From Yersinia proxima (lineage in GTDB: Bacteria > Pseudomonadota > Gammaproteobacteria > Enterobacterales > Enterobacteriaceae): a stretch of 64,000 nt of DNA. The translations under genes were made by a program, and so were the position numbers. The number at the start of each line of letters is the position of its first letter. Within the stretch, counting starts at the first letter, position 1. Under the pieces are notes generated by a model that saw only the letters and a program-made list of their open reading frames with translations, had not been told where the DNA came from and made no database searches. Of this stretch, positions 31,889 to 41,642 are shown one piece after another. The stretch is taken from positions 1 through 64,000 of the forward strand of contig NZ_CABHYG010000022.1 of NCBI RefSeq assembly GCF_902170785.1, given 5' to 3'.

Positions 31889-32905
31889 ATGGCCACTATT
31901 AAGGATGTTGCCAAGTTGGCGGGCGTTTCCGTCGCTACGGTATCTCGTGTTATCAATAATTCGCCCAAGGCCAGTGAAACATCAAGAAAGGCAGTATGCA
32001 GCGCCATGGAGCAGTTGCAATATCACCCGAATGCCAATGCGCGGGCGCTAGCGCAGCAATCCACAGAAACCGTCGGGATGATTGTTTCTGATGTATCAGA
32101 TCCCTTCTTTGGTTCTATGGTCAAAGCGGTAGAGCAAGTGGCTTATGCCACCGGTAATTTTCTATTGATTGGAAACGGTTACCATGACGCAGAAAAAGAG
32201 CGCCAGGCTATCGAACAATTGATTCGCCATCGCTGTGCCGCACTGGTGGTTCATGCCAAAAAATTATCTGATGAAGAATTGACGTCATTAATGCAGCAAA
32301 TCCCAGGCATGGTGTTGATTAATCGTACCCTTCCCGGTTTTGAAACCCGCTGTGTGGCGTTGGATGATCGTTATGGTGCCTGGCTGGCAACCCGTCATCT
32401 GATTCAGCAAGGGCATAAACGAGTAGCGATTATTTGCTCCAATCATCAAATTTCTGATGCCACCGATCGCCTGCAAGGTTATCTGGATGCTCTGGAAGAG
32501 TTTGGTATTGCGGTTGATGACCGTTTAATTTCCTACGGTACACCGGATGAAATCGGCGGTGAACAAGCCATGACTGACTTACTTGGCCGAGGCCGAAACT
32601 TCACTGCGGTCACTTGTTATAACGACTCGATGGCAGCAGGGGCATTGTCCGTGCTCAGCGATAACAGTATCGAAGTGCCACAAGAGATCTCATTGATCGG
32701 TTTTGACGATGTGTTGATCTCCCGTTATCTGCGCCCGCGGCTGACTACCATTCGCTATCCCGTCGTGGCAATGGCGACACAGGCCGCAGAATTAGCACTG
32801 GCGCTAGCCAATAACACGCCACTGCCTGAAACCACCAATATGTTCAGCCCAACACTGGTGCGTCGCCATTCGGTCGCCAGCCCGCAAGCATCGCTTGATG
32901 ATTGA
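31889..32905 (+). CDS. galR: Galactose operon repressor GalR
   Basis: LacI-family repressor of galactose uptake and metabolism. The N-terminal helix-turn-helix ATIKDVAKLAGVSVATVSRV is followed by the hinge NARALAQQ and a periplasmic-binding-protein-like effector domain. High identity to E. coli GalR across its length (338 versus 343 residues), including IGNGYH and NDSMAAGA. Adjacent to lysA as in E. coli. No gal genes are in the window, so its targets are elsewhere. Confidence 0.96.
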   Translation: MATIKDVAKLAGVSVATVSRVINNSPKASETSRKAVCSAMEQLQYHPNANARALAQQSTETVGMIVSDVSDPFFGSMVKAVEQVAYATGNFLLIGNGYHDAEKERQAIEQLIRHRCAALVVHAKKLSDEELTSLMQQIPGMVLINRTLPGFETRCVALDDRYGAWLATRHLIQQGHKRVAIICSNHQISDATDRLQGYLDALEEFGIAVDDRLISYGTPDEIGGEQAMTDLLGRGRNFTAVTCYNDSMAAGALSVLSDNSIEVPQEISLIGFDDVLISRYLRPRLTTIRYPVVAMATQAAELALALANNTPLPETTNMFSPTLVRRHSVASPQASLDD

Positions 32906-32923
32906 GATGCTGGCTCATTATGA

Positions 32924-34186
32924 TTAAATCAATTCTAACGCAATAAGTTCTTCAATCGTTTGGCGGCGGCGGATTAAACGCGGCTGCCCCTGTTCAAACA
33001 AGACTTCTGGCAATAATGGCCGGCTATTGTAGTTTGAAGACATTGAAGCACCATAAGCCCCAGTGTCATGGAATACCAGATAATCGCCGATGTTAGCGGC
33101 GGGCAATGCACGAGTCTCTAACCCGCCCCCCGCTTCCTGAGTAAACACATCCCCCGATTCGCAAAGTGGGCCAGCAACCACAGTATCAATCAGCGGTTGG
33201 TTGGCAAGTGAGCGCCCGTCAGCTGGTAATACTGAAATATGGTGGTAACTGCCATACATGGCTGGTCGCATCAAATCATTGAAGCCCGCATCCACCAAGA
33301 CATAGTGCCGACGCCCCATATTTTTCACCGCCCTAACCTGCGCGATTAACACTCCTGCTTCAGCAACCAGGAAGCGACCGGGTTCTATTTCAAGACTGAC
33401 GGGATGGCCTAAATGCGCAGCGATCCGCTCGCGTGCGCTGTTCCATAAGCCGTAATAATGCTCGGTATCAATCTCATCATCGCCAAATTGATAGGGGATT
33501 GATAACCCACCACCGGCAGAAATAGCACTGATATCCTGCCCCAGCGCAATCACCTGTTGCACCATGGCATCACACACTTGTTCCAGATGCTGATAATCAA
33601 CACCAGAACCAATATGCATATGTATCCCCACCAGCGTTAATCCATATTGCTGAATTTTCACAATGGCTTGCGGCAAGTCCTCATGCCAAATACCGTGTTT
33701 GCTGTTTTCGCCGCCAGTATTGGTTTTCTGACTGTGTCCGTGGCCGAAACCTGGATTAACCCGCAACCAAACCGGGTGACCGGGCGCATGCTGCCCCAGT
33801 TGATCAAGCATATCAATGGAACCCGCATTAACCGGAATGCTTAATTCAGTCACCCGCAGTAAGGTAGCCTGATCCAATAAATCGGCGGTAAAGACAATCT
33901 CAGCAGGTTCCTGCCCCGGCTGAAAACCAGCCTGCAAAGCGCGCTCAATTTCACCCAGAGATACCGAGTCAACTTTCACGCCTTGCTCACGCATCAAGCG
34001 CAAAATATGAATATTTGAGCAGGCTTTCTGGGCAAATCGAATTACATCAAAATGCCGCAATTGATTGATTTTTTGAGTGATAATTTCGCCGTCATAGGCC
34101 CAAACCGGGCAACCAAAACGTTCTGGCAAGGCAATCAGATTTTGGGCCGTCAGTGCCGAAGAGGTGTCATTAAGTGCGCGCGGCAT
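32924..34186 (-). CDS. lysA: Diaminopimelate decarboxylase
   Basis: Last step of lysine synthesis: meso-diaminopimelate to L-lysine plus CO2. Alanine-racemase-like TIM barrel with PLP lysine Lys54 in FAQKACSNIH (same number as E. coli), the glycine-rich phosphate loop SAGGGLS, and the C-terminal CESGDVF motif at the dimer interface. 420 residues. Divergent from lysR, which activates it, and convergent with galR with an 18-bp gap. Confidence 0.97.
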   Translation of the reverse strand: MPRALNDTSSALTAQNLIALPERFGCPVWAYDGEIITQKINQLRHFDVIRFAQKACSNIHILRLMREQGVKVDSVSLGEIERALQAGFQPGQEPAEIVFTADLLDQATLLRVTELSIPVNAGSIDMLDQLGQHAPGHPVWLRVNPGFGHGHSQKTNTGGENSKHGIWHEDLPQAIVKIQQYGLTLVGIHMHIGSGVDYQHLEQVCDAMVQQVIALGQDISAISAGGGLSIPYQFGDDEIDTEHYYGLWNSARERIAAHLGHPVSLEIEPGRFLVAEAGVLIAQVRAVKNMGRRHYVLVDAGFNDLMRPAMYGSYHHISVLPADGRSLANQPLIDTVVAGPLCESGDVFTQEAGGGLETRALPAANIGDYLVFHDTGAYGASMSSNYNSRPLLPEVLFEQGQPRLIRRRQTIEELIALELI

Positions 34187-34351
34187 AGGTCTTTCCTAAT
34201 AATGGGGTCAATATATGGGGCGAAAATAATGATTTCGCTGATAGGTTATTATTAGCAACATCGTGGGTGTGAATAAAATATCTATTTACCCTTAGTCTAT
34301 TCATTTATGATATGGGTTAGATTAAACAGTCGCCACCGCAGGAGAGCTGTG

Positions 34352-35305
34352 ATGCCCGCAATTTCCCTACGACAAATAGAAATTTTTCATGGTGTTATGA
34401 CCACCGGTAATCTGACTGAAGCCGCGTTATTACTCCAAACGTCACAACCTACTGTCAGCCGCGAATTGGCTCGTTTTGAGCAATTAGTCCAATTAAAACT
34501 GTTTGATCGCGTGCGCGGGCGGCTGTACCCCACAGTGCAAGGTTTGCGCTTATTTGAAGAGGTTCAGCGCTCTTATTATGGGCTTGATCGTATTAAACAG
34601 GCTGCCGAAGGGATACGCCAATTCCAGCATGCGCAGCTTTCTATTGCCTGCCTGCCAGTGTTTTCTCAGTCATTGCTTCCAGCGGTGTGTAAACCTTTTA
34701 TTGACCGCTATCCGGAAGTTAGTCTGAGCGTTATCCCGCAAGAATCACCTTTATTAGAAGAATGGCTTTCGGCTCAGCGGCACGACCTCGGTTTAACAGA
34801 GAATACACAGACTCCGGCGGGCACGGTACGCCATGCGCTGATGACCGTAAATGAAGTTTGCGTATTACCCTGCGGCCACCCCTTGCTGGAAAAAGCCGTA
34901 CTGATCCCACAAGATTTTCAGGGCGAGAACTTTATCAGCCTGTCAGTCACCGACAGTTACCGCCAGTTATTAGATAATCTCTTTACCGAACAAGGTATTA
35001 ATCGAAGATTAGTTTTGGAAACTCATAGCGCAGCTTCAGTTTGTGCCATGGTGCGGGAAGGCGTGGGGGTCTCTATTGTTAATCCATTAACCGCTCTGGA
35101 TTATATTGGTGCAGGAGTCAATGAAGGTGTTTGCATACGGCCATTCAGTGTTGATATTCCTTTTACTATCAGTTTGATACAGCCGATACATCGCCCATCA
35201 TCCAACCTGGTTGATACCTTCATTGAGCATTTAAAACAGCAGGCAATCACCTTCCAACAACGTCTGGCGGCGGTGATTACCCAACAGTACTCATCTTTTA
35301 ATTAA
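34352..35305 (+). CDS. lysR: LysR, activator of lysA
   Basis: Founding LysR-type regulator; binds between lysR and lysA and activates lysA when diaminopimelate is available and lysine is scarce. N-terminal winged helix-turn-helix (LRQIEIFHGVMTTGNLTEAA), then a two-lobed effector domain. The open frame begins at 34307, but the ATG at 34352, with AGGAGA at 34339-34344, gives the normal N-terminus and 317 residues. The 165-bp shared promoter region is the expected operator. Confidence 0.95.
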   Translation: MPAISLRQIEIFHGVMTTGNLTEAALLLQTSQPTVSRELARFEQLVQLKLFDRVRGRLYPTVQGLRLFEEVQRSYYGLDRIKQAAEGIRQFQHAQLSIACLPVFSQSLLPAVCKPFIDRYPEVSLSVIPQESPLLEEWLSAQRHDLGLTENTQTPAGTVRHALMTVNEVCVLPCGHPLLEKAVLIPQDFQGENFISLSVTDSYRQLLDNLFTEQGINRRLVLETHSAASVCAMVREGVGVSIVNPLTALDYIGAGVNEGVCIRPFSVDIPFTISLIQPIHRPSSNLVDTFIEHLKQQAITFQQRLAAVITQQYSSFN

Positions 35306-36462
35306 AGCGCAGTAGCCTTACCGGCGCGCGCGCGGGAAAACGTAAACAGGCATAACAGCAAACCAACAACCGCCAGTGCAGCGGCGGCTAGTGGGACGAC
35401 TGTCAATCCCAATCCTTTGGCAATCACCACACCTCCGACCCACGCACCTAAAGCATTGCCAACGTTAAAGGCCGCAATATTAAGTGTTGATACCAGATTA
35501 GGGGCTTTTTTGCCGTAAGCGACCACATTAATTTGCAAGGCAGGTACGGCTGAAAATGCCGCGGCAGACCACAGGAAGAGTGTCACTTCCGCAGCCAGTA
35601 ATGAGTAACTTGTCCAACTGAATAGAGCGGAAAATATCGCGATGAGTAGGAAAGTCGTCGTCAGGCTTACGGATAAACGCCAATCCGCCAACCGCCCACC
35701 CACAATATTACCTAATGTCAGGCCTACGCCCATCAACAACAAGGTCCAACTGATGCCATGCTCAGAAACCTGAGTCACTTCAGTCAAAATTGGGGCGATA
35801 TAAGTAAACAGGGCAAACATAGCCGCGGCAAAAAAGACCGTCATCAGCAATGATAACCAGATACCCCCTCCGCGCAGCGCAGCAATCTCCTTACGTAACT
35901 CTGTTGGGGCTTCCTCCTGAGAAGAAGGCAATTTGCGGTAGAGTGCGGCCAGTGAAAATAAACCGATGATCGACACCACCCAGAAGGTCGAGCGCCAGCC
36001 AAAAGCCTGCCCCAACGCCGTTCCCAAGGGAACCCCCAGCACATTGGCGAGCGTCAGGCCGGTGAACATCAGAGCCACTGCGGATGCCCGTCGGTTGGGG
36101 GCCACCAGATTAGAAGCAACCACGGCACCAATACCAAAAAAGGCTCCATGGCTCAGTGCGGTAATAACCCTGGCCAGCATCAGGAAATCATAACTGAATG
36201 CCAGCGCGCACATCAGATTACCAATGATAAAAATCACCATTAATAACAATAGTGTCTTTTTGCGTGGCAATTTGGCGGTCAGGACAGCCATGATAGGCGC
36301 GCCGATAGCCACTCCCAGTGCATAACCGCTGATTAACCAACCTGCCGTTGGAATCGAAATGTGCAGATCACCCGCCACTTGAGGCAGCAGCCCCATAATG
36401 ACAAATTCAGTGGTCCCAATAGCAAAAGCACTTAGTGCTAATGCCAGCAGCGCAACAGGCAT
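35302..36462 (-). CDS. MFS transporter, YdhP/AraJ-like (DHA1 family)
   Basis: A 386-residue twelve-helix major facilitator resembling E. coli YdhP and AraJ: LSAFAIGTTEFVIMGLLP in helix 1, AKLPRKKTLLL in the 2-3 loop, and SHGAFFGIGAVVASNLV in helix 5. Members act as drug or sugar efflux pumps, but the substrate here is unknown. It is convergent with lysR with 4 bp of overlap between the two stops. Not part of the E. coli neighbourhood, so accessory sequence begins here. Confidence 0.85.
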   Translation of the reverse strand: MPVALLALALSAFAIGTTEFVIMGLLPQVAGDLHISIPTAGWLISGYALGVAIGAPIMAVLTAKLPRKKTLLLLMVIFIIGNLMCALAFSYDFLMLARVITALSHGAFFGIGAVVASNLVAPNRRASAVALMFTGLTLANVLGVPLGTALGQAFGWRSTFWVVSIIGLFSLAALYRKLPSSQEEAPTELRKEIAALRGGGIWLSLLMTVFFAAAMFALFTYIAPILTEVTQVSEHGISWTLLLMGVGLTLGNIVGGRLADWRLSVSLTTTFLLIAIFSALFSWTSYSLLAAEVTLFLWSAAAFSAVPALQINVVAYGKKAPNLVSTLNIAAFNVGNALGAWVGGVVIAKGLGLTVVPLAAAALAVVGLLLCLFTFSRARAGKATAL

Positions 36463-36814
36463 AATAAAGCTCCCAGGCAGATCAAAATGTTGCCGGTAAA
36501 TGATTAATTAACCGGTACGTTGTAGTGAACAGAAAAAGGTAGATAGGGTCGAATTGCCGGATAAAACCGCAATAACCCTATTATTTATAATTATTTAATT
36601 TGCATGCCCAATCGAATTCCAGGTGACGGGTACAAATAGAAATAGCATGAGTTAAGGAATAATAACCAGTAATGAACAGAGTTATAACTAGCATGATAAG
36701 TAATATATCTCTCTATTCATTGATAACTAAATGAAATTCAAAATAATTTAAGCTCTGTGCCAATAATAAAAATATGTTTAGGAATGTAACCGCGCAGCTA
36801 ACACCGCTGCGGTT
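36463..36814. other. Intergenic gap with possible terminator
   Basis: No credible gene in these 352 bases, which are AT-rich from about 36570 to 36785. An imperfect hairpin near 36788-36814 (AACCGC-GC-AGC pairing with GCTGCGGTT, two-base bulge) lies directly after the downstream LysR gene stop on the minus strand and may terminate it. The promoter of the MFS gene should lie near 36463-36550. Confidence 0.45.
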
Positions 36815-37711
36815 TCAATTAGGCAGTGGGTGGGTAGTAAACCACTCCACCAGAAAGTCCAACATCGACCTTAATGTGGCTGGCATTTGTCGGCGCGAAG
36901 TATAGATACCGTAAATTCCCATCTCTTGAGGTTGATAATCGGGTAATAACTTGGTTAATTCACCACTGGCAATATACGGCGCGGCAGAGTAACTGGGCTG
37001 CAAGGTGATTCCCGCCCCTTCCAATGCTCCGCTGAGTAACACCACTGATTCATTGGCACTGAGATTCCCTCCGACCGCAACCGATGATCTAACGCCTTGT
37101 TGGTCAAAATGCCATAAACTTTTGCCAAAATAAGAGTATGTCAGGCAGTTGTGAACGGCCAAATCCGGTGGGGTTTTCGGTGTTCCTTTGGCGGAAAGGT
37201 AATCCGGAGAAGCACAAACAACGGAATGGCAGATAGATAGCGGACGAGCGATTAAGTTTGGATCTAAATCATTGGTAATACGCAGTGCTAAATCAATACG
37301 CTCTTCTACCAGATTGACGGCTCTGTTATTCATTTGCAAATCCACTGCCACTTGTGGATGACAACGTAAATACTCAGCAACAGCAATAACCAATGCACTT
37401 TGTCCGAGGGATTGAGAGCAACTGATCCGCAATAAACCGCGCAATTCTTCATTTTCTTGCCCCTCGACTAAATCCATGTCCTTTGCAAATTCAAGCATAT
37501 GGCGACAACGCACCAGGGTCGCTTCCCCCGCATGAGTTAAACTTAACTTACGGGTTGTCCGGTGTAATAAACGAGCTCCGGCCCACTGCTCCATCTCAGC
37601 CAAATATCGTGTCACCATAGCCCGCGACATCTCCAAAACCTCCGCAGCAGCAATCATACTGCCCCGCTCAACAATGGTGACAAAGACCTCTGCTGCGGTA
37701 ATTCTATCCAT
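36815..37711 (-). CDS. LysR-family transcriptional regulator
   Basis: A 298-residue regulator. N-terminal winged helix-turn-helix (ITAAEVFVTIVERGSMIAAAE) is followed by a LysR substrate-binding domain of the subgroup with SQSLGQSALVIAVAEYL. It is divergent from the metallo-beta-lactamase-fold gene at 37819, with 107 bp between, and is likely its regulator. The inducer is unknown. The shared region contains the palindrome TATCGATA. Confidence 0.88.
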   Translation of the reverse strand: MDRITAAEVFVTIVERGSMIAAAEVLEMSRAMVTRYLAEMEQWAGARLLHRTTRKLSLTHAGEATLVRCRHMLEFAKDMDLVEGQENEELRGLLRISCSQSLGQSALVIAVAEYLRCHPQVAVDLQMNNRAVNLVEERIDLALRITNDLDPNLIARPLSICHSVVCASPDYLSAKGTPKTPPDLAVHNCLTYSYFGKSLWHFDQQGVRSSVAVGGNLSANESVVLLSGALEGAGITLQPSYSAAPYIASGELTKLLPDYQPQEMGIYGIYTSRRQMPATLRSMLDFLVEWFTTHPLPN

Positions 37712-37818
37712 AATTAGCTCGATTTAAGCAACAAACAATTGTCCATTATCGGGTTTTTCTATCGATATAAGCAATCTATTATCTAGCCCATATCCCAGTG
37801 ACTCTCAGGAAAACAAAC

Positions 37819-38706
37819 ATGTTAAATAAAACACTATTACAAATGGCCTTTGCGGGTCTGACAACTTTCGCTGCTATATCAACAGTACATGTTGCTGAAC
37901 AGCTAAAAATGGAAGTCTATAATCCCGGAGAAAAAAGCATCTTCCCGGTATCGTCTGAAATTATTAGCGGTAAAACAGAAGTGGCTCTGATTGATGCGCA
38001 ATTTCAGCGCAATGATGCTGAAACGCTAGTGAAGAAAATTAAGCAAAGTGGCAAAAAGTTGACCACTATTTATATCAGCCAGGCAGATCCTGATTTCTAT
38101 TTCGGTCTGGATGTCATTACCCAAGCATTCCCACAAGCTAAAGTCATCGCCACACCGCAAACTATTGAAGAAATTAAGGCCACTAAAGAGGGGAAAATGG
38201 CTTATTGGGGCCCTATTCTCAAAGAGAACGCCCCAACACAAATCATTGTTCCTCAGGCGCTGCGTGGCAATAGTTTCACTATTGATGGGCAGGAAATTAG
38301 CGTCGAAGGCTTAGATGGACCATCGCCAGAAAAGACATTTGTCTGGATCCCATCATTAAAAGCAGTAGTCGGCGGTGTTGCGGTCTCAGGCAATATTCAT
38401 TTATGGGTTGCCGATACTCAAACTCCTGAGTCTCGCCAGAATTGGCTGACAACACTGGAAAAAATCAAAGCATTAAAACCCGTCACAGTGGTTCCAGGAC
38501 ATTATCTTGATAACGCCCCACAAACATTGGAATCAGTGACATTTACTCAAAACTATTTAACCACCTTAAATACAGAAATTCCTAAAGCAAAAGACTCAGC
38601 CGAACTGATTACAGCAATGAAAAAACATTATCCCGACCTAAAAGATGAATCCAGCTTGGAATTAAGTGCCAAGGTACTTAAAAACGAAATGAAATGGCCG
38701 CAGTAA
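37819..38706 (+). CDS. Exported metallo-beta-lactamase-fold protein with degenerate metal motif
   Basis: A 295-residue MBL-fold protein (COG0491-like) with an N-terminal signal peptide (hydrophobic stretch residues 4-22). The open frame starts at 37798 with GTG, but the ATG at 37819 has AGGA eight bases upstream. The family HxHxDH zinc motif should follow the strand LTTIYIS; here it reads SQADPDFYFG (residues 87-96), without any histidine. A later His in VVPGHY is kept. The protein may therefore be non-hydrolytic or bind a different ligand. Paired with the DsbA-family gene 60 bp downstream and divergent from a LysR regulator. Confidence 0.8.
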   Translation: MLNKTLLQMAFAGLTTFAAISTVHVAEQLKMEVYNPGEKSIFPVSSEIISGKTEVALIDAQFQRNDAETLVKKIKQSGKKLTTIYISQADPDFYFGLDVITQAFPQAKVIATPQTIEEIKATKEGKMAYWGPILKENAPTQIIVPQALRGNSFTIDGQEISVEGLDGPSPEKTFVWIPSLKAVVGGVAVSGNIHLWVADTQTPESRQNWLTTLEKIKALKPVTVVPGHYLDNAPQTLESVTFTQNYLTTLNTEIPKAKDSAELITAMKKHYPDLKDESSLELSAKVLKNEMKWPQ

Positions 38707-38766
38707 ACTGTTAATGCTGATCGTCTCTCAATGAGTACGCCAGAAAAGATAATAGAGGAAGATACG

Positions 38767-39411
38767 ATGACTGCCACAAAGTTACATTACATTTTCGATC
38801 CATTATGTGGCTGGTGTTATGGTGCTGCACCACTGGTACAAGCTGTACAAAATATTCCTAAACTCACATTGGTATTACATGGCGGCGGAATGATGTCTGG
38901 GGCTAATCGTCGCCAAATAGACAGCCAGTGGCGTGGATATGTAATGCCCCATGATCGGCGTATTGCGCAACTCTCCGGGCAAATTTTTGGCGATGATTAT
39001 TTTAATAAATTACTCAATGATACCTCGGTTATGATGGATTCCACACCGCCGATTGCCGCCATTCTGGCAGCGGAAGAACTTGCGGGTCGCGGTACAGAAA
39101 TGCTTCATCACATCCAACACGCCCATTATGTTGAAGGGCGTCGCATTGCAGATACTCACGTATTAGCTGAACTGGCGGTGGAGCTTGGGCTAGAGAGTGA
39201 GATATTTATTTATACCTACAATACGGCGCTAGTAACATCCAACCAACATATTGCTGAAAGCCGCACACTCTTGGCTAAAGTGCATGGGCACGGCTTCCCG
39301 ACCTTTGTGCTGGAAGATGAACAGGGGAAAATAACGCTTTTACCAGCTAGTGAGTATTATGGAAATCCGTCGGGCTGGCGCGAATTATTAACAACTATCA
39401 TGGCACATTAA
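38767..39411 (+). CDS. DsbA-family thioredoxin-fold protein
   Basis: A 214-residue protein with the redox motif DPLCGWCYG (Cys14 and Cys17) and the cis-proline region [10 protein letters not shown], as in the COG3531/FrnE-like DsbA family. No signal peptide is seen, so a cytoplasmic location is likely. The start at 38767 is preferred over the frame start 38731 because GAGGA lies eight bases upstream and because the CxxC then sits near the N-terminus, as usual. Downstream of the MBL-fold gene and probably cotranscribed. Its stop overlaps the chemotaxis receptor stop on the other strand. Confidence 0.85.
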   Translation: MTATKLHYIFDPLCGWCYGAAPLVQAVQNIPKLTLVLHGGGMMSGANRRQIDSQWRGYVMPHDRRIAQLSGQIFGDDYFNKLLNDTSVMMDSTPPIAAILAAEELAGRGTEMLHHIQHAHYVEGRRIADTHVLAELAVELGLESEIFIYTYNTALVTSNQHIAESRTLLAKVHGHGFPTFVLEDEQGKITLLPASEYYGNPSGWRELLTTIMAH

Positions 39412-41081
39412 AAACTCACTGCGACCTCCTTATTAATACATTGAGGGGGACGCACTGTGACAGGTAAACAAAACCGTGCCACCGACTGATTGAGCTGAAA
39501 TATTTGTTTCTGCAGCACTTCAGAGGCTTGGCTGGATTGACCGACTAAATCAGCATTCAGTTGGGTGACTTCATTAATCATTCCAACCCGTGCAGTGATA
39601 TCTTCAATACCTTTACTTTGTTCTTGCGATGCAGCCGATATTTCAGCCATCAGATTAGTCACTTTTATGACCGCGCCAATAATTGCGCGTAAATTGTCAC
39701 CAGATCGCCCCACCAGATCGGTGCCTGCCGATATGGATTTTGAAGAGTTACCAATAAGGCGTTTAATATTTAGAGCAGAATGACCACTTTGGTGCGCTAA
39801 TATTCCCACTTCACGTGCAACAACAGAGAATCCCCGCCCGTGTTGACCCGCATGAGCAGCTTCAATTGCAGCATTTAAGGCCAGAATATTGGTCTGAAAA
39901 GCTACCGATTCTATTAAAGTGATGATCTCGGCTATCTCCTGTGAGCCCGCAGAAATATCAGCCATCGAATTCACCACGCCAGACATCATATCACCACCTT
40001 GACTGGCAATATTTTTAGCTTCATTCGCCAATTGATTTGCCAGGTTTGCACTTTTAGAATTCTGTTTTACACGCTCGGTAAGTTGATACATATTCTGTGT
40101 CGTGGCAGCCAATGACTGCGTTTGTGATTGCGTTTGCTCAGAAATACGATGGCTGTCTGCAGCGATTTGATTAACGCCCGTTAGAATAACATCGACTCCA
40201 CCGCGCACCTGGCTAACCAATGCTACTAACCCTTGTTGCATCTGGTATATGCTGACTGCCAACAGTCGAACTTCCCGGCTGGTAAAAGCGTTATGCTCAA
40301 TCTGATGAGATAAATCTCCCGCGGCAATCACATGAATTTGGGCAATCAGATAATTAAGTGGCCGAATAACCCAGCGAGTCACACCTAACCAAACAGAGAA
40401 TGCAAGGCACAATAAAATCACCAAAGCAATGATAACGGCCTGTTTTGCCGAGGACAAAGAAGAGAGCAATTGGCTATCCATAACCGTGCGGTTATTTTCG
40501 CTTTCCTGCAAATAACGGTAATATTTTTCAGTAAAATCACTTTGAAAACCTTGGATAGGAACTTCAAAAAAGGCATCAATATTGTTGTTTTTAGCCATTC
40601 CCTGACTAATTTCTGATAGACCTTGATACAACTGTAGATAGCTTTCTTTCAGGGCAACGAACTCAGGCCGATCATCATGGGCCGAAACCAATAACAACTG
40701 ACGGAAATCACCTTGTGACTGCTGCATCGATTGTGTTGCTTCGCTCAAGAGACTCTGCCAACTACCTTCAGAACCAGTCTCTTTATCTTCCATATAATAG
40801 ATTCCTGCCCGATTAAGTTTATCGCTAGCGATTAATAACTCCATTCTGGCACGATCCATTAATACTTCTTGCTGATGGCGATGGTGTGTTTTTTCAACAT
40901 TACCTTTGGTATTATCCAATATATGAGATAAATACCCGATGGAAAATAGTTGGAGTAAAGAGAATAGACTAATAACCAAAATAAGGCCCGACAAGATACC
41001 GAATCTTCCATTCGTAAATGAGCTTATAGATTTAACACCAGATAAAAATTTCATAACAAAAAAGACAATGCGAGAGAACAT
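39408..41081 (-). CDS. Methyl-accepting chemotaxis protein
   Basis: Transmembrane chemoreceptor. A first membrane helix ([19 protein letters not shown]), a periplasmic four-helix-bundle-like sensor, a second helix ([18 protein letters not shown]), a HAMP domain and a long signalling coiled coil with the hairpin tip [31 protein letters not shown] are visible. It lacks a C-terminal NWETF pentapeptide for CheR/CheB docking. The frame opens at 41168 with TTG; ATGs at 41081 and 41054 are more likely, and neither has a strong ribosome site. The ligand is unknown. Composition shifts to AT-rich just upstream. Confidence 0.9.
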   Translation of the reverse strand: MFSRIVFFVMKFLSGVKSISSFTNGRFGILSGLILVISLFSLLQLFSIGYLSHILDNTKGNVEKTHHRHQQEVLMDRARMELLIASDKLNRAGIYYMEDKETGSEGSWQSLLSEATQSMQQSQGDFRQLLLVSAHDDRPEFVALKESYLQLYQGLSEISQGMAKNNNIDAFFEVPIQGFQSDFTEKYYRYLQESENNRTVMDSQLLSSLSSAKQAVIIALVILLCLAFSVWLGVTRWVIRPLNYLIAQIHVIAAGDLSHQIEHNAFTSREVRLLAVSIYQMQQGLVALVSQVRGGVDVILTGVNQIAADSHRISEQTQSQTQSLAATTQNMYQLTERVKQNSKSANLANQLANEAKNIASQGGDMMSGVVNSMADISAGSQEIAEIITLIESVAFQTNILALNAAIEAAHAGQHGRGFSVVAREVGILAHQSGHSALNIKRLIGNSSKSISAGTDLVGRSGDNLRAIIGAVIKVTNLMAEISAASQEQSKGIEDITARVGMINEVTQLNADLVGQSSQASEVLQKQIFQLNQSVARFCLPVTVRPPQCINKEVAVSF

Positions 41082-41171
41082 TATTTTCACACTTAGCCAT
41101 GATTGATAAAGCAATATTACTCGCCAAATATGACAGGTATATTTCAATAAATAGAAAGATATACTCAAGTA

Positions 41172-41642
41172 TCAAATACGTGTTAATAATCGCAAGTTGT
41201 TAACAGGGTGCCCCTGAGATTGCTCCATCAAAATAGTATTTTCATTCAGCTGATAAAATATAGGATAACTTACCGCGTAAGGTGTATTTAGAAAATTGTT
41301 CAAATAAAGGTCATACTCTCCCTCCATCGATAGAGATAATACCTTACCGATGAAGATGTTTTTTTTAGAGTCCATCACAGTGAACACTATATTTCTCCTG
41401 GCTTTAATATTGCCATTACTATCATATACATCTGCAGATGCGTTTATTTCCCTTCCAACAATACTGACTCGTGAGTAAACATGATAATTTTTTATGTCAT
41501 GATAAAAATCATAATTACTCTCCCAATATCCTTCCATATTATTCATTGGATGAAAATAAGAGTAGATACTACCAAAGCCATATCCAACTCCCACACCAAA
41601 CAAAACAATTATAAATATTTTTTTTGTCATTTTCTTTTGCAT
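41172..41642 (-). CDS. Small membrane-anchored protein paired with ToxR-like regulator (PsaF/ToxS-like)
   Basis: A 156-residue protein with a short cytoplasmic N-terminus, one hydrophobic segment (residues about 7-29, IFIIVLFGVGVGYGFGSIYSYF) and a periplasmic domain of unknown fold. ATG at 41642 has GGAGG seven bases upstream and lies 16 bp inside the preceding regulator gene, so translation is coupled. The architecture and pairing recall PsaF/MyfF of Yersinia and ToxS of Vibrio, which stabilise or tune their membrane regulators in the periplasm. I infer this from organisation, not from clear sequence identity. AT-rich like the adjacent T2SS operon. Confidence 0.65.
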   Translation of the reverse strand: MQKKMTKKIFIIVLFGVGVGYGFGSIYSYFHPMNNMEGYWESNYDFYHDIKNYHVYSRVSIVGREINASADVYDSNGNIKARRNIVFTVMDSKKNIFIGKVLSLSMEGEYDLYLNNFLNTPYAVSYPIFYQLNENTILMEQSQGHPVNNLRLLTRI

